A DNA stretch of 64,000 nt from Actinocorallia aurantiaca (GCF_039533685.1 NZ_BAAATZ010000006.1:434001-498000), one strand, 5' to 3'; counted from the first letter of the stretch, positions 8,616 through 19,599 are shown. Notes: generated by a model from the sequence alone, not told the origin. Numbers and translations: made by a program.

Positions 8616-9268
8616 TCCTCCGGATCGGCGGGGGCTGCGGTGATCTGGGCGCCGTCGACCGTGGCGGTCAACGTGGCGGGGTCGAGGACGGGCGCGGGAC
8701 GGGAGGTGCCGTCGGGAGAGGTCGCCAACCCGACCTGCCCGCCGGCCTGGACGATCCAGCCGATGGCCTCCCGGGTGGGGCCCGTCGCCCGGTACAGGCC
8801 GGACGGTTTGCGGGCCTCCTGGAGCGTGTAGGCGTAGGTGCCCCCGGCGACGGTGACCTCGCCGGCGATCCCCCCGGAGGCGGAGCGGCCGGTCAGGGCC
8901 GCCCCGTTCTTCCCGACGAGGTTCAGCCCGGTGTCCACCGCGCCCTTGAACCAGGCCTCGAGGCTCTGCCCGTCGCACAGGTAGGCGATGGCCCTGCCTG
9001 CCCGGATAGTGATCGCCAGCGGGACCCGCTGTCCCTTGACCTGGGCGTACCCGGCGTAACTGCCGTCGGCGGCGGGGGCCCCGGACGGGGAGGCGCTCGG
9101 CTCGGCGGATCCGGCCGTCGGAGGTGGAGCGACCGCCGGGGAGGAGGCCGCGGGCGCGGCGGCCTCGGGCGGCCCGTCGTCCTTGTAGGCGCGGACGTCG
9201 AGCCCGTAGACGACGCCGCCCACGATGACTCCCGCGGCCAGGGTGAGCAAGGGGGTGATCTGCTTCAT
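8612..9268 (-). CDS. Membrane-anchored secreted protein of unknown function
   Basis: 218 residues: an N-terminal hydrophobic segment (about 5-22), a low-complexity Ala/Pro/Ser linker (about 35-70), then a compact globular domain of roughly 145 residues with short beta-rich stretches (SYAGYAQVKGQRVPLAITI, GIAGEVTVAGGTYAYTL). No catalytic motif is seen, and I do not recognise the family. It is cotranscribed with the DUF6529 gene through an ATGA overlap and divergent from the S9 peptidase. It may be an extracytoplasmic partner of the membrane protein. Confidence 0.7.
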   Translation of the reverse strand: MKQITPLLTLAAGVIVGGVVYGLDVRAYKDDGPPEAAAPAASSPAVAPPPTAGSAEPSASPSGAPAADGSYAGYAQVKGQRVPLAITIRAGRAIAYLCDGQSLEAWFKGAVDTGLNLVGKNGAALTGRSASGGIAGEVTVAGGTYAYTLQEARKPSGLYRATGPTREAIGWIVQAGGQVGLATSPDGTSRPAPVLDPATLTATVDGAQITAAPADPEE

Positions 9269-9361
9269 CGGACGGCTCCCGGAGTCGTGTCGCCCTGCCT
9301 GAGGTGACTGCTGCCAGTTTGCTCTGATTACGAGAAGAGCGCAGTAGATCTCCAGTGACGA

Positions 9362-9377
9362 TGTGAGATCGGTCACG
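9362..9377. promoter_or_regulatory. CRP/GlxR-like site
   Basis: TGTGA-GATCGG-TCACG matches the actinobacterial CRP/GlxR consensus TGTGA-N6-TCACA in nine of ten fixed positions. It lies 94 bp upstream of the 8612-9268 gene and 81 bp upstream of the S9 peptidase. Confidence 0.45.
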
Positions 9378-9457
9378 GCACAGGGGTGGGACCGCGGTGA
9401 TCCGCAGGAGGGACGGCGGCGTGCCCGGGTGTCGGCGGCTCGTCCTACGCTGGACGC

Positions 9458-11530
9458 ATGACGATGAGCTTTCCCCGGCAGAGCGCCAGGACCCGCCGCT
9501 TCACCCTGGGCGCGCCCCGCGGCATCACGATCGCTCCCGACGGTTCGGCCGTGCTCTTCCTGCGCAGCCGGGGCGGCACAGACCCCGTCACCTGCCTGTG
9601 GCGGCTCGATCCGGCCACCGGCGAGGAGACCCTCCTGGCCGACCCGGCCCGGCTGAACGTGGACGAGGGCGACCTGCCCGCCGAGGAGCGGGCCCGCCGG
9701 GAGCGCGCCAGGGAGGCCGCGGGCGGCATCGTCGCCTACACGACCGACGACGCCGTCCGCAAAGCGGTCTTCGCGCTGGCCGGGCAGCTGTTCCTGGTCG
9801 ACCTGGCGAGCGGCGCGGTGCGGCAGCTGGACGCCGTGACGCCGGTGTTCGACCCCCGGCTCGACCCGCGCGGCGGCCGGGTCGCCTACGTCGCCGAGCG
9901 CTCCCTGCACGTGATCGACCTGGCCACCGGCGCCGACACCGTCGTGGCCAGGCCGGAGAGCCCGCAGATCTCGTGCGGGCTGGCCGAGTTCATCGCCGCC
10001 GAGGAGATGGGGCGGATGCGCGGCTACTGGTGGTCGCCCGACGGGCGCAACCTCCTGGTCGCCCGGGTGGACGAGACGCCGGTGCAGCGCTGGCACATCG
10101 CCGACCCTGCCAATCCCGAGCGGCCCGCGCAGGAGGTCGCCTACCCGGCGGCCGGCACCGCCAACGCCATCGTCTCCCTGTCCATCGTGACCGCCGAGGG
10201 CACCGGCAGGGCGGCCGTCGCCTGGGACCGCGGCATGTACCCCTACCTGGTCTGCGCCTCCTGGAACGAGCGGGGGCCGCTGATCGTCGTGCAGACCCGC
10301 GACCAGCGCACCCTGCGCGTCCTGAACGTGGACGACCTCGACGGCGAGACCACCGTCGAGCACGCCGACCACGACTCCATCTGGCTGGAGATCGTCTCCG
10401 GGGTCCCGGCCCGCACCTCCTCGGGCGCCCTGGTCTGGACGCTCGACGACGACGGCACCCGGCGGCTGACCGTCGGCGGCGAGCCCGTCACCCCCGAGGG
10501 CCTCCAGGTCCGCTCGGTGCTGGGCGTCCAGGGCGCCTCGGTGCTGTTCACCGCCTCGCAGGAGCCGACCGAGGTCCACGTGTGGACCTACTCCCCCGAG
10601 GGCGGCGTCACGCGGCTGACGGAGGAGCCCGGCGTGTACTCGGGGGTCCGGGCCGGGGAGGTGACGGTGCTGACGGGCTCGACCCTCGGCTCCACCCGCT
10701 CCCGCACCTGGATCCACGGCACCGGCGTGGAGATCTCCAACCTGGCCGAGCAGCCGGTCATCACCCCGGACGTCGCGCTGTTCTCCGCCGGGCAGCGGGA
10801 GATCCGCACCGCCGTGCTGCTGCCGTCCGGTTTCGACCCGGCCTCCGGCGAGCGGCTGCCCGTGCTGATGGACCCGTACGGGGGCCCGCACGCCCAGCGC
10901 GTCCTGGCGGTGGGCCGCATGTACTGCGAGGCCCAGTGGCTGGCCGACCAGGGCTTCGCCGTCGTCATCGCCGACGGCCGGGGCAGCGCGGGCCGCGGCC
11001 CGGTCTGGGAGCGCACCATCGCGGGCGACTTCTGCGACGTCGTCCTGGAGGACCAGATCGCCGCCCTCCAGGCCGCCGCCGAGCGGTACCCGCTGGACCT
11101 GGACCGCGTCGCGATCCGAGGCTGGTCCTTCGGCGGCTTCCTGGCGGCCCTGGCCGTCCTGCGCCGCCCCGACGTCTTCCACGCCGCCGTCGCGGGCGCC
11201 CCCGTCACCGACTGGCGCCTGTACGACACCCACTACACCGAGCGCTACCTGGGCCACCCCGACGAGGAGCCCGAGGCCTACGTCGCCAACTCCCTCATCG
11301 AGGACGCCCCCAAGCTGGAGCGCCCCCTGATGATCATCCACGGCCTCGCCGACGACAACGTCGTGGCCGCCCACACCCTGCGCCTGTCCAGCGCCCTCCT
11401 GGCCGCCGGACGCCCGCACACCGTCCTGCCGCTGTCGGGGGTCACCCACATGACCCCTCAGGAGGTCGTCGCCGAGAACCTGCTCCACCTCCAGGTCTCG
11501 TTCCTCAAGGACGCCCTGGCCGCCCGCTGA
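9458..11530 (+). CDS. S9 family serine peptidase (dipeptidyl-peptidase IV-like)
   Basis: 690 residues: an N-terminal beta-propeller (about 20-440) and a C-terminal alpha/beta-hydrolase domain. Catalytic elements are the nucleophile in GWSFGG (Ser557), the aspartate pair in HGLADDNV (632-633) and the histidine in SGVTHM (His664). No signal peptide is visible, so cytoplasmic action on short proline-containing peptides is likely. The start has no Shine-Dalgarno sequence but a TACGCT hexamer shortly before the ATG, suggesting a leaderless message. Followed by a strong hairpin at 11540-11589. Confidence 0.92.
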   Translation: MTMSFPRQSARTRRFTLGAPRGITIAPDGSAVLFLRSRGGTDPVTCLWRLDPATGEETLLADPARLNVDEGDLPAEERARRERAREAAGGIVAYTTDDAVRKAVFALAGQLFLVDLASGAVRQLDAVTPVFDPRLDPRGGRVAYVAERSLHVIDLATGADTVVARPESPQISCGLAEFIAAEEMGRMRGYWWSPDGRNLLVARVDETPVQRWHIADPANPERPAQEVAYPAAGTANAIVSLSIVTAEGTGRAAVAWDRGMYPYLVCASWNERGPLIVVQTRDQRTLRVLNVDDLDGETTVEHADHDSIWLEIVSGVPARTSSGALVWTLDDDGTRRLTVGGEPVTPEGLQVRSVLGVQGASVLFTASQEPTEVHVWTYSPEGGVTRLTEEPGVYSGVRAGEVTVLTGSTLGSTRSRTWIHGTGVEISNLAEQPVITPDVALFSAGQREIRTAVLLPSGFDPASGERLPVLMDPYGGPHAQRVLAVGRMYCEAQWLADQGFAVVIADGRGSAGRGPVWERTIAGDFCDVVLEDQIAALQAAAERYPLDLDRVAIRGWSFGGFLAALAVLRRPDVFHAAVAGAPVTDWRLYDTHYTERYLGHPDEEPEAYVANSLIEDAPKLERPLMIIHGLADDNVVAAHTLRLSSALLAAGRPHTVLPLSGVTHMTPQEVVAENLLHLQVSFLKDALAAR

Positions 11531-11539
11531 CCCCTCCCG

Positions 11540-11589
11540 CCGGAGCACGCCTCCTCCGCGCCCCCGCGCGCGGAGGAGGCGTGCTCCGG
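11540..11589. terminator. 21-bp perfect hairpin after the S9 peptidase
   Basis: Two perfectly complementary 21-base arms (11540-11560 and 11569-11589) enclose an 8-base loop, starting ten bases after the stop codon. No T-tract follows. It probably ends transcription or protects the 3' end before the sdh promoter. Confidence 0.6.
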
Positions 11590-11887
11590 TCGCCCGGGAC
11601 GCCCCCGGCGGAATTCGTGTGGGCCGATCCCTTCGGGGCACCCCGGAGAGCGGCCGGAAAAGTGAGGGGTACGGTGAGTTCGAAGCCGGTTCGGAAGGGG
11701 CGCGAGGTCCCGTCCGGGCAGCTCACGGCCTCCCGGGGTTCCCGGTGAGCATGTGAAATCCGTCACCGGAGTGGTCTGAACCAACCGGCGAATTCGCCTG
11801 CCCGGCAGCACTCATAGTCTGCGGCTATGGAAACTAGAAGGTTCATGACTTGGACCTAATAGTTGTCACATTTGTACGGTTCGGCCC
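11590..11887 (+). other. sdhCAB upstream region
   Basis: About 300 bp without a gene. It contains the CRP/GlxR-like site at 11752-11767 and a TAATAG hexamer at 11857-11862 that could be a -10 box, giving a leader of about 20 bases. No clear -35 box or riboswitch fold was seen. Confidence 0.4.
11752..11767. promoter_or_regulatory. CRP/GlxR-like site upstream of sdhCAB
   Basis: TGTGA-AATCCG-TCACC, nine of ten fixed positions of the CRP/GlxR consensus, 120 bp upstream of the sdhC GTG. The second succinate dehydrogenase operon has an even better site. Confidence 0.5.
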
Positions 11888-12576
11888 GTGGCTATAGCGA
11901 CGATCCCCGCCCTCTACCGGTCCACGGTGGGCAAGAAAGCGATCATGGCCGTGACCGGCGGCCTGATGGTGCTCTTCATTCTCGGGCACATGATCGGAAA
12001 CCTGAAGATCTTCTTCGGGCTCCAGGAGTTCAACGGCTATGCGGCCTGGTTGCGCACCCTCGGTGAACCCGCCCTGCACGAAGGCTGGTTCCTGTGGATC
12101 CAGCGGGTGGGCCTGCTGGTCGTCATCTTCCTGCACTTCAGCACCGCCGCCGAGCTGACGGCGCGGGCGAAGCGGGCCCGTCCGGTGAAGTACCAGCACC
12201 GGGCGAAGGTCAACGGCTCCTACGCGGCGCGCACCATGCGCTGGGGCGGCGTGATCATCCTGCTCTTCCTCGTGTGGCACATCCTCGACCTGACGGTCGG
12301 CACCGTGAACCCGAACGGCGTGCACGGCGAGGCCTACCAGAACGTCGTCGCCGGTTTCGCCCCCGACCGCTGGTGGGTGACCCTCTTCTACGCGGCCGCC
12401 GTCATCGCGCTCGGCTTCCACCTGCGCCACGGCCTGGTCAGCGCGGTGCAGACGCTCGGTTTGAAGAACCCGAAGCACGAGGCTCCCCTGAACCTCTTCG
12501 CCACCGCCTTCTCCCTGCTGATCGTCGTCGGATTCCTGGTTGTTCCCTTCTCCGTGACCGTGGGGTTGATCGACTA

Positions 12577-12577
<1 letters not shown>
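11888..12577 (+). CDS. sdhC: Succinate dehydrogenase cytochrome b subunit (class B, di-haem)
   Basis: 229-residue single membrane anchor of a class B succinate:menaquinone oxidoreductase. Five helices (about 18-36, 68-90, 118-138, 162-182 and 203-225) carry His34, His83, His131 and His178, spaced like the four axial ligands of the two haems b in the Wolinella-type anchor. Start GTG at 11888; the stop overlaps the sdhA ATG by one base (TAATG). The subunit orders C-A-B and single-anchor architecture distinguish this complex from the second one at 16.1-19.6 kb. Confidence 0.94.
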
Positions 12578-14517
<1,940 letters not shown>

Positions 14518-14531
14518 GAGGCGCGAATCTC

Positions 14532-15272
14532 ATGAAGCTGAAGCTCCGCATCTGGCGTCAGAAGAACGCCGATGACAAGGGCCAGATGGTCACCTACGAC
14601 GTCGACGGCATCTCCGAGGACGCCTCGTTCCTGGAAATGCTCGACGTGCTCAACGAGCGCCTGGCCCTGGAGGGCGAGGAGCCGATCGCGTTCGACCACG
14701 ACTGCCGCGAGGGCATCTGCGGCATGTGCTCGCTGGTGATCAACGGCCAGCCGCACGGTCCCGAGCGCAACACCACCACGTGCCAGCTGCACATGCGCAA
14801 GTTCAGGGACGGCGAGACGATCGACGTCGAGCCGTGGCGGGCCAAGGCCTTCCCGGTCGTCAAGGACCTGGTCGTCGACCGCGGCGCGTTCGACAAGATC
14901 ATCGAGGCGGGCGGCTACATCTCCGCCCCGACCGGCACCGCGCCGGACGCGCACGCCACCCCGGTGCCCAAGGCCGACGCCGACAAGGCGTTCGTCGCCG
15001 CCGAGTGCATCGGCTGCGGCGCGTGCGTGGCGGCCTGCCCGAACGGTTCCGGCTCGCTGTTCATGTCGGCCAAGATCTCGCACCTGGGCCTGCTCCCGCA
15101 GGGCCAGCCCGAGCGTGACAGCCGGGTCCTCGAGATGGTCAAGACCCACGACGAGCTGGACTTCGGCGGCTGCACCAACACCGGCGAGTGCACCGTGGCC
15201 TGCCCGAAGGGCATCCCGCTGGAGTTCATCGGCCGGATGAACAAGGACTGGCTGAAGGCCTCCGGAAAGTAA
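14532..15272 (+). CDS. sdhB: Succinate dehydrogenase iron-sulfur subunit
   Basis: 246 residues. [2Fe-2S] ligands Cys58, Cys63, Cys66 and Cys84 in the N-terminal plant-type ferredoxin domain. Cys159, Cys162, Cys165 and Cys169, together with Cys214, Cys220 and Cys224, provide the [4Fe-4S] and [3Fe-4S] clusters. It relays electrons from FADH2 to the haem/menaquinone site in SdhC. Last gene of sdhCAB, closed by a textbook terminator at 15305-15338. Confidence 0.96.
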   Translation: MKLKLRIWRQKNADDKGQMVTYDVDGISEDASFLEMLDVLNERLALEGEEPIAFDHDCREGICGMCSLVINGQPHGPERNTTTCQLHMRKFRDGETIDVEPWRAKAFPVVKDLVVDRGAFDKIIEAGGYISAPTGTAPDAHATPVPKADADKAFVAAECIGCGACVAACPNGSGSLFMSAKISHLGLLPQGQPERDSRVLEMVKTHDELDFGGCTNTGECTVACPKGIPLEFIGRMNKDWLKASGK

Positions 15273-15304
15273 CCTCTCCGGTACCGGCGCGAATCAGCAC
15301 GAAG

Positions 15305-15338
15305 GACGCTCCAGGGCTCGACCCTGGAGCGTCTTTTT
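15305..15338 (+). terminator. Rho-independent terminator of sdhCAB
   Basis: Perfect 12-bp stem (15305-15316 with 15322-15333), 5-base loop and a run of five T (15334-15338), 32 bases after the sdhB stop. Confidence 0.9.
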
Positions 15339-15377
15339 GTTGGTTTTTGTCACGCCTGGACCAGAAAGGGCCAGATC

Positions 15378-15407
15378 TTGAAAGTTGTTCATTTCTGTCA
15401 CTACTCT
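15378..15407 (+). promoter_or_regulatory. Candidate promoter of the secreted protein gene
   Basis: TTGAAA (15378-15383) and TACTCT (15402-15407) separated by 18 bp resemble a housekeeping sigma promoter; it would give a leader of about 70 bases before the TTG start at 15483. Confidence 0.4.
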
Positions 15408-15482
15408 TAGCAGGCTCGACGCGAGGGAGTTCGAGCCTCCTCCTCGCCGTCCCCCCGAGTTCCGCCCCACGAGGAGCCATCC

Positions 15483-16046
15483 TTGAAGATCCGCAAGCCC
15501 GCTCTGGCCGCCGCCACCCTGGCCCTGGCCATCACCCCGGCCCTGACCGCCGTCACCCCGGCGCAGGCCGCCCCCTCCAAGGCCCAGGTCCTGGCCGCCG
15601 CCCTCGTCGAAGAACTGAGCCTGGTCGAGCAGGTCCTGGCCGCGTTCCCGCCCGCCATGGCCGACATCGCCCGCCAGCTCCTCGCCGGTGACTTCACCCG
15701 GTTCTTCGAGCTGTTCACCGAGGCCATGAAGCTGACGCCGACCCAGATCAACACGATCATCGCCACGCTGCAGACGATCCTGGGCCAGTTCGGCGGCACC
15801 GAGCCCCCGCCGGCCACCACGCCGCCGCCGGCCACCGAGCCCGCCCCGGTCACGGACCCCGCCCCGGTCGTCACGCCCGCCTCCTTCAACGGCGGCCCCG
15901 TCTTCAAGCAGGTCTCCGCCCCCGGCGACACCCAGGACCAGAAGATCGCCTGGGTCCTCGACGCCCTGCTGCAGGACGCGGGCAAGAAGCGCAACGGCCA
16001 GGTCGTCGCCAACATCCTGGTCAACGTGGCCCTCTCAGCCCGGTAA
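15483..16046 (+). CDS. Secreted protein of unknown function
   Basis: 187 residues with a classical Sec signal peptide (basic KIRK, hydrophobic 8-25, cleavage likely after AQA near residue 29). The mature part has a helical segment (about 32-105), a Pro/Thr/Ala-rich linker with PPATT and PATEPAP repeats (about 108-132), and a short C-terminal helical segment. No catalytic motif; I do not recognise the family. Start is TTG at 15483, with GAGGAG seven bases upstream. It has its own promoter and terminator, so it is a single-gene unit between the two sdh operons. Confidence 0.72.
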   Translation: MKIRKPALAAATLALAITPALTAVTPAQAAPSKAQVLAAALVEELSLVEQVLAAFPPAMADIARQLLAGDFTRFFELFTEAMKLTPTQINTIIATLQTILGQFGGTEPPPATTPPPATEPAPVTDPAPVVTPASFNGGPVFKQVSAPGDTQDQKIAWVLDALLQDAGKKRNGQVVANILVNVALSAR

Positions 16047-16055
16047 CCCCCCTCA

Positions 16056-16096
16056 CGAAGGAGCCCCCGTCCCTTTCCGGGACGGGGGCTCCTTCG
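16056..16096. terminator. Bidirectional hairpin between convergent genes
   Basis: 18-bp perfect stem (16056-16073 with 16079-16096) and 5-base loop, between the stops of the secreted protein gene and the minus-strand Sdh1 operon. Likely ends transcription from both sides. Confidence 0.75.
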
Positions 16097-16107
16097 CGTT
16101 CGGGCGC

Positions 16108-16878
16108 TCAGGCGCTCGGGGTGTCCTCGCCCTTGCGGACGATGCCGAGCTTGGAGCCCAGCCAGACCAGGGGGTCGTACTTCTTGCCGACCACCCGCTC
16201 CTTCATCGGGATCAGGGCGTTGTCGGTGATCTTGATGTGCTCGGGGCACACCTCGGTGCAGCACTTGGTGATGTTGCACAGGCCCAGGCCGTGGTCGTTC
16301 TGGGCGATCTCACGGCGGTCCTGGACGTCGGCGGGGTGCATCTCCAGCTCGGCGATGCGCATGAGGAAGCGCGGGCCGGCGAACTTCGGCTCGTTCTCCT
16401 CGTGGTCGCGGATCACGTGGCAGACGTTGTTGCACAGGAAGCACTCGATGCACTTGCGGAACTCCTGCGAGCGCTCCACGTCGATCTGCTGCATCCGGAA
16501 GTCGCCGGGGGCGGTGTCCCCGCCGTCGAACGCCGGGATCTGCCGGGCCTTCTCGTAGTTGAACGACACGTCCGTGACGAGGTCGCGGATCACCGGGAAC
16601 GTGCGGACTGGGGTGACCGTGACGGTCTCGTCCTCGGCGAACGTCGACATCCGCGTCATGCACAGCAGCCGGGGCTTGCCGTTGATCTCGGCCGAGCACG
16701 AGCCGCACTTGCCGGCCTTGCAGTTCCAGCGGACCGCCAGGTCCGGGGTCTGCGTGGCCTGCAGCCGGTGGATGACGTCGAGGACGACCTCGCCCTCGTT
16801 CACCTCGACCTCGAAGTCCTGGAGCGAGCCTTCGCCGCTGTCTCCGCGCCACACGCGGAACCTGCCCAGATAGCTCAT
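16108..16878 (-). CDS. sdhB: Sdh1-type succinate dehydrogenase/fumarate reductase iron-sulfur subunit
   Basis: 256 residues. [2Fe-2S] ligands Cys53, Cys58, Cys61 and Cys73. C-terminal clusters use Cys143, Cys146, Cys149 and Cys153 plus Cys201, Cys207 and Cys211 (Cys206 is an extra neighbour). Closest in organisation to the mycobacterial Sdh1 operon (Rv0247c-Rv0249c type). The ATG at 16876-16878 overlaps the flavoprotein stop (ATGA). Last gene of the operon; the stop faces the bidirectional hairpin. Confidence 0.93.
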   Translation of the reverse strand: MSYLGRFRVWRGDSGEGSLQDFEVEVNEGEVVLDVIHRLQATQTPDLAVRWNCKAGKCGSCSAEINGKPRLLCMTRMSTFAEDETVTVTPVRTFPVIRDLVTDVSFNYEKARQIPAFDGGDTAPGDFRMQQIDVERSQEFRKCIECFLCNNVCHVIRDHEENEPKFAGPRFLMRIAELEMHPADVQDRREIAQNDHGLGLCNITKCCTEVCPEHIKITDNALIPMKERVVGKKYDPLVWLGSKLGIVRKGEDTPSA

Positions 16879-18761
16879 GAGGGGATCTCCTCCTCGGTGA
16901 GGTACTTCTTCAGTTCGGAGTTCTCGAAGAGGGCCAGCAGGTCGGGGCGCATCGGGTCCAGCGGCTGGCGCCGCAGCTCCACCCCGCCGTCGGCGTCCAG
17001 CCGGCAGACCAGGTTGACCTTGCGCCACTCGGGGGACATGGCCGGGTGGTCCTCGCGGGTGTGGCCGCCGCGCGACTCCTGCCGCGTCAGCGCGGCCTTC
17101 GCCACGCACTCGGAGACGATCAGCATGTTGCGCAGGTCCAGCGCCAGGTGCCAGCCGGGGTGGTAGCCGCGGCCGCCGGGACCCGCCTCCAGGACGCCGA
17201 CGTTCTCGACCCGCTCGCGCAGCTTCACCAGCGCCTCCAGCGCCGTCTCCAGCTCGCTCTCGGTGCGGATGATGCCGACCAGCTCGTTCATGGTCTGCTG
17301 GAGCTCGCCGTGCACGGTGTAGGGGTTCTCGCCCTCGGGGCGCGCGAACGGAGCCAGCGCCTCGGCCGCGGCGGCCTCGACCTCGGCCTCGGGCACCGAG
17401 GGCGGCGCCTCCAGCGACTCCAGGTAGTCGACCGCGCCCGCGCCCGCCCTGCGGCCGAAGACCAGCAGGTCCGACAGGGAGTTGCCGCCCAGCCGGTTGG
17501 AGCCGTGCATGCCGCCGGTGCACTCGCCCGCCCCGAACAGGCCGGGGACCAGCGCCGCGCCGGTGTCGGGGTCGACCTCGACGCCGCCCATGACGTAGTG
17601 GCAGGTCGGGCCGACCTGCATCGGCTCCTTGGTGATGTCGACGTCGGCCAGCTCCTTGAACTGGTGGTACATCGACGGGAGCTTCCTGGTGATCACGTCG
17701 GCGGGGAGCCGCGAGGAGACGTCCAGGAAGACGCCGCCCTGCGGGGAGCCCCGGCCGGCCTTCACCTCGGAGTTGATCGCGCGGGCCACCTCGTCACGCG
17801 GCAGCAGCTCCGGCGGGCGCCGGTTGTTGTCGGGATCGGTGTACCAGCGGTCGCCCTCCTCCTCGGTGGTGGCGTACTGGTCCTTGAAGACGTCGGGGAC
17901 GTAGTCGAACATGAAGCGCTTGCCCTCGGAGTTCGTCAGCACCCCGCCGTCGCCCCGGACCGACTCGGTGACCAGGATGCCCTTCACCGAGGGCGGCCAG
18001 ACCATGCCGGTCGGGTGGAACTGGATGAACTCCATGTTGATCAGCGACGCCCCGGCCAGCAGCGCCAGCGCGTGGCCGTCCCCGGTGTACTCCCAGGAGT
18101 TGGAGGTCACCTTGAACGCCTTGCCGATGCCGCCGGTCGCCAGGATGACGGCGGGGGCCTCGAAGACCACGAACTTCCCGGTCTCGCGGACGTAGGCGAA
18201 CGCGCCGCAGATGCGGTCGCCGTCCTTCAGCAGCCGCGTGACGGTCGTCTCGGCCCACACCTTGATCCGGGCGTCGTAGTCGCCGAACTCGGCGTGGTCC
18301 TCCTGCTGGAGGGCGACGATCTTCTGCTGGGTGGTGCGGATCAGCTCCAGGCCGGTCCGGTCGCCCACGTGCGCCAGCCGGGGGTAGGTGTGGCCGCCGA
18401 AGTTGCGCTGGGAGATCTTGCCGTCCTTGGTGCGGTCGAACAGCGCGCCCCAGGCCTCCAGCTCCCACACCCGCTCGGGTGCCTCCTTGGCGTGCAGCTC
18501 GGCCATCCGCCAGTTGTTGAGGAACTTGCCTCCGCGCATGGTGTCGCGGAAGTGCACCTGCCAGTCGTCGTTGCTGTTGACGTTGCCCATCGCGGCCGCC
18601 GCGCCGCCCTCGGCCATGACGGTGTGCGCCTTGCCGAGCAGCGACTTGGAGATGACCGCGACCTTCTTGCCGCGCAGCCGGGCCTCGATGGCCGCACGCA
18701 TTCCCGCGCCGCCCGCGCCGATGACGACGACGTCGTAGGAGTGTCGCTCGAATTCAGTCAT
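16875..18761 (-). CDS. sdhA: Sdh1-type succinate dehydrogenase/fumarate reductase flavoprotein subunit
   Basis: 628 residues. FAD-binding VVVIGAGGAGMRAAIEA at about 10-26, GKAHTVMAEGG with the flavin-linking histidine position, IQFHPTGMVWPP at the substrate site and GSNRLGGNSLSD near 430-440. The sequence is clearly distinct from the class B flavoprotein at 12.6-14.5 kb and belongs with mycobacterial Sdh1. The alternative reading as L-aspartate oxidase is rejected by the adjacent iron-sulfur and anchor genes. Seven bases after the anchor gene. Confidence 0.94.
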   Translation of the reverse strand: MTEFERHSYDVVVIGAGGAGMRAAIEARLRGKKVAVISKSLLGKAHTVMAEGGAAAAMGNVNSNDDWQVHFRDTMRGGKFLNNWRMAELHAKEAPERVWELEAWGALFDRTKDGKISQRNFGGHTYPRLAHVGDRTGLELIRTTQQKIVALQQEDHAEFGDYDARIKVWAETTVTRLLKDGDRICGAFAYVRETGKFVVFEAPAVILATGGIGKAFKVTSNSWEYTGDGHALALLAGASLINMEFIQFHPTGMVWPPSVKGILVTESVRGDGGVLTNSEGKRFMFDYVPDVFKDQYATTEEEGDRWYTDPDNNRRPPELLPRDEVARAINSEVKAGRGSPQGGVFLDVSSRLPADVITRKLPSMYHQFKELADVDITKEPMQVGPTCHYVMGGVEVDPDTGAALVPGLFGAGECTGGMHGSNRLGGNSLSDLLVFGRRAGAGAVDYLESLEAPPSVPEAEVEAAAAEALAPFARPEGENPYTVHGELQQTMNELVGIIRTESELETALEALVKLRERVENVGVLEAGPGGRGYHPGWHLALDLRNMLIVSECVAKAALTRQESRGGHTREDHPAMSPEWRKVNLVCRLDADGGVELRRQPLDPMRPDLLALFENSELKKYLTEEEIPS

Positions 18762-18768
18762 GAGGACC

Positions 18769-19599
18769 TCAGTTGAAGAAGCGGAAGTCGTTGATGGTGT
18801 CGCTGGCCACGAGCATCACGTAGAAGTCGGCGACCACCAGGGACCCGAGCGTGACGAGGGCGTACGTCCCGTGCTGGGCGTTGATCTTCGAGACCCACGT
18901 CCACAGGCGGTAGCGGACGGGGTTCTTGGAGAAGTTCTTCATCCTGCCGCCCACCACGTGCCTGCAGGAGTGGCACGAGAGCGTGTACAGCCACAGCAGG
19001 ATGACGTTGGCCAGCAGGATGAGGCTGCCCAGGCCGATGCCGAAGCCGCCGTCCTTGCCCTTGAAGGCCAGGATCGCGTCATAGGTGTTGATCACCGAGA
19101 TGACGCCCGCGATGAGCCAGAAGTACCGGTGCAGGTTCTGCCCGATCAGCGGGAAGCGGGTCTCGCCGGTGTACTTGGCGTGCGGCTCGCGGACTCCGCA
19201 AGCCTGCGGGGACGCCCAGAAGGACCGGTAGTAGGCCTTGCGGTAGTAATAGCAGGTCAACCGGAAGAGCAGCAGGAACGGCAGGGAGACCAGCGCGTAG
19301 GGAATGAAAAAAGGCACGTTCGCGGGTACGAACGTGCCGAAGTGCGCGGCGCTTCCCGTCACCCCGTCGAGTGTGACGCTGTTGCACGCCTCGTTCACAC
19401 AGGGCGAGTAGAACGGGGTCAGGTAGTTGTACTCGGGGACGTAGAAGGCGGAGCCCCACATCGCGCGGACCGTCGCGTAGGCGACCCAGGCGGTGAAGAT
19501 GATGAACGTGACATATGGATACTTCCGCCAGTCGTCGGTCCGGAAGGTCTTCGCCGAGATCCGCGCCCGCGTCTTCGCGGGTGCTTCGACCGTAGCCAT
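18769..19599 (-). CDS. sdhC: Sdh1-type succinate dehydrogenase membrane anchor
   Basis: 276 residues with about five to six membrane helices (for example 28-46, 92-116, 157-177, 188-208 and 240-262). It corresponds in size and position to the anchor of the mycobacterial Sdh1 complex, which carries a membrane-embedded Rieske-type [2Fe-2S] cluster. Here a Cys/His group Cys209-His210-Ser-Cys212-Arg-His214 closes the fourth helix and is the obvious ligand candidate (inference). AGGAGG at 19606-19611 precedes the ATG by six bases. First gene of the operon, with a perfect CRP/GlxR-like site upstream. Confidence 0.88.
   Translation of the reverse strand: MATVEAPAKTRARISAKTFRTDDWRKYPYVTFIIFTAWVAYATVRAMWGSAFYVPEYNYLTPFYSPCVNEACNSVTLDGVTGSAAHFGTFVPANVPFFIPYALVSLPFLLLFRLTCYYYRKAYYRSFWASPQACGVREPHAKYTGETRFPLIGQNLHRYFWLIAGVISVINTYDAILAFKGKDGGFGIGLGSLILLANVILLWLYTLSCHSCRHVVGGRMKNFSKNPVRYRLWTWVSKINAQHGTYALVTLGSLVVADFYVMLVASDTINDFRFFN

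Noticed and set aside
16875..18761. Flavoprotein as L-aspartate oxidase or a separate fumarate reductase
   Set aside because: Adjacent iron-sulfur and membrane anchor genes with overlaps define an Sdh1-type complex; the direction of catalysis cannot be read from sequence.
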